This document shows positions 63,601-64,000 of a DNA stretch of 64,000 bases, piece after piece. The stretch spans positions 12,963,001-13,027,000 of the forward strand of contig OX369275.1 of assembly GCA_947284805.1 (NCBI GenBank), read 5' to 3'. The position numbers were made by a program, and so were the translations under genes. The DNA comes from Coleophora flavipennella (taxonomy: Eukaryota; Arthropoda; Insecta; Lepidoptera; Coleophoridae). The notes under the pieces are model-generated. The model worked only from the letters and a program-made list of their open reading frames with translations. It was not told the origin of the DNA and searched no databases. Each line of letters begins with the position of its first letter. Position 1 is the stretch's first letter.

Positions 63601-64000
63601 GCCTCTGAGCAAAAAAGGTGGCTACTCATAGAAATGGTTAGTCACATTCCGAGCTATGGTTGGGACAAGTATACTTTTTAGTAGATTTATTTCTACCGGT
63701 AGGAATATGTGCACTGTCAATTTCCACTATTTGCTACTGCCAATTTTGTACACTTGACTAAATATCCTCTATGTGTCGAGAGTCTGCTTGTCGGAGCAAT
63801 GGACGACTCTCGCGTTGTATACTCATGATCAGCCGCTGTTTGTGTGCACTGGCCGTATTTGGACGGTCCGGAACCTAGCAACCACGTCCGCAAGCATGCC
63901 TAGTCTTGACAGAGGAATCCTATCTCTAAAGACGTGAACTCGCCGCAGTAGTGCCCACGCTTCGAATATGAATTTTGTTAAAAGAAAGTTGAATTTACCG
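63601..64000. other. intergenic, no gene recognised
   Basis: No open frame, repeat or element that I can identify up to the window end. Confidence 0.5.

Noticed and set aside
63221..63608. 94-codon and 82-codon frames near the window end
   Set aside because: They run through an inverted RTE-like LINE 3' end in the wrong strand.

Overview
The window is nuclear DNA of an insect, almost certainly a moth or butterfly. It is AT-rich, its genes have long introns packed with transposon debris, and the repeats are of the lepidopteran sort: an RTE-like LINE family whose 3' ends finish in GATATGATGATG-type tails, CR1/Jockey-type LINE remains, two tRNA-derived SINE families (called SINE A and SINE B here), and short dispersed motifs such as GCTGTTGCCCGCGGC. 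I cannot name the species from sequence alone.

Layout. Bases 1-8480 are intergenic: SINEs, a 9-copy satellite of about 145 bp with palindromic units, and small foldback elements. Bases 8482-39087 (+) hold a complete 12-exon gene for the SAC-domain lipid phosphatase FIG4. I rebuilt it exon by exon with matching splice phases; it predicts about 916 residues. Its introns carry most of the mobile DNA: a LINE derivative that keeps ORF1 but has lost ORF2 (about 17850-20690), a decayed LINE (21665-23640), and an RTE-like LINE (32800-38191) split by a 3,048-bp terminal-inverted-repeat transposon with 3-bp target duplications. That transposon itself holds a broken gene and two inverted SINEs. Degenerate tandem copies of FIG4 exons 9 and 11 lie just downstream of the functional exons. 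Bases 42344-45634 (+) encode synaptojanin as one uninterrupted 1,096-residue reading frame. Bases 47649-48492 (-) are a three-exon COX7A-type gene of cytochrome c oxidase. Bases 48500-59000 are intergenic with a TA-flanked inverted-repeat element and two LINEs, one nearly intact through its reverse transcriptase. Bases 59697-63057 (+) are the ubiquitin-ribosomal protein L40 fusion gene, with a pyrimidine-tract first exon and an intron placed exactly at the ubiquitin/L40 junction.

How the genes relate. FIG4 and synaptojanin both carry the SAC phosphatase fold and act on phosphoinositides: FIG4 on endolysosomal PI(3,5)P2, synaptojanin on PI(4,5)P2 and monophosphates at endocytic sites. They lie head-to-tail on the same strand about 3.3 kb apart. 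COX7A and the ubiquitin-L40 gene are unrelated housekeeping genes. I saw no prokaryotic features, CRISPR array or rRNA. The tRNA-like sequences I saw are SINE heads.
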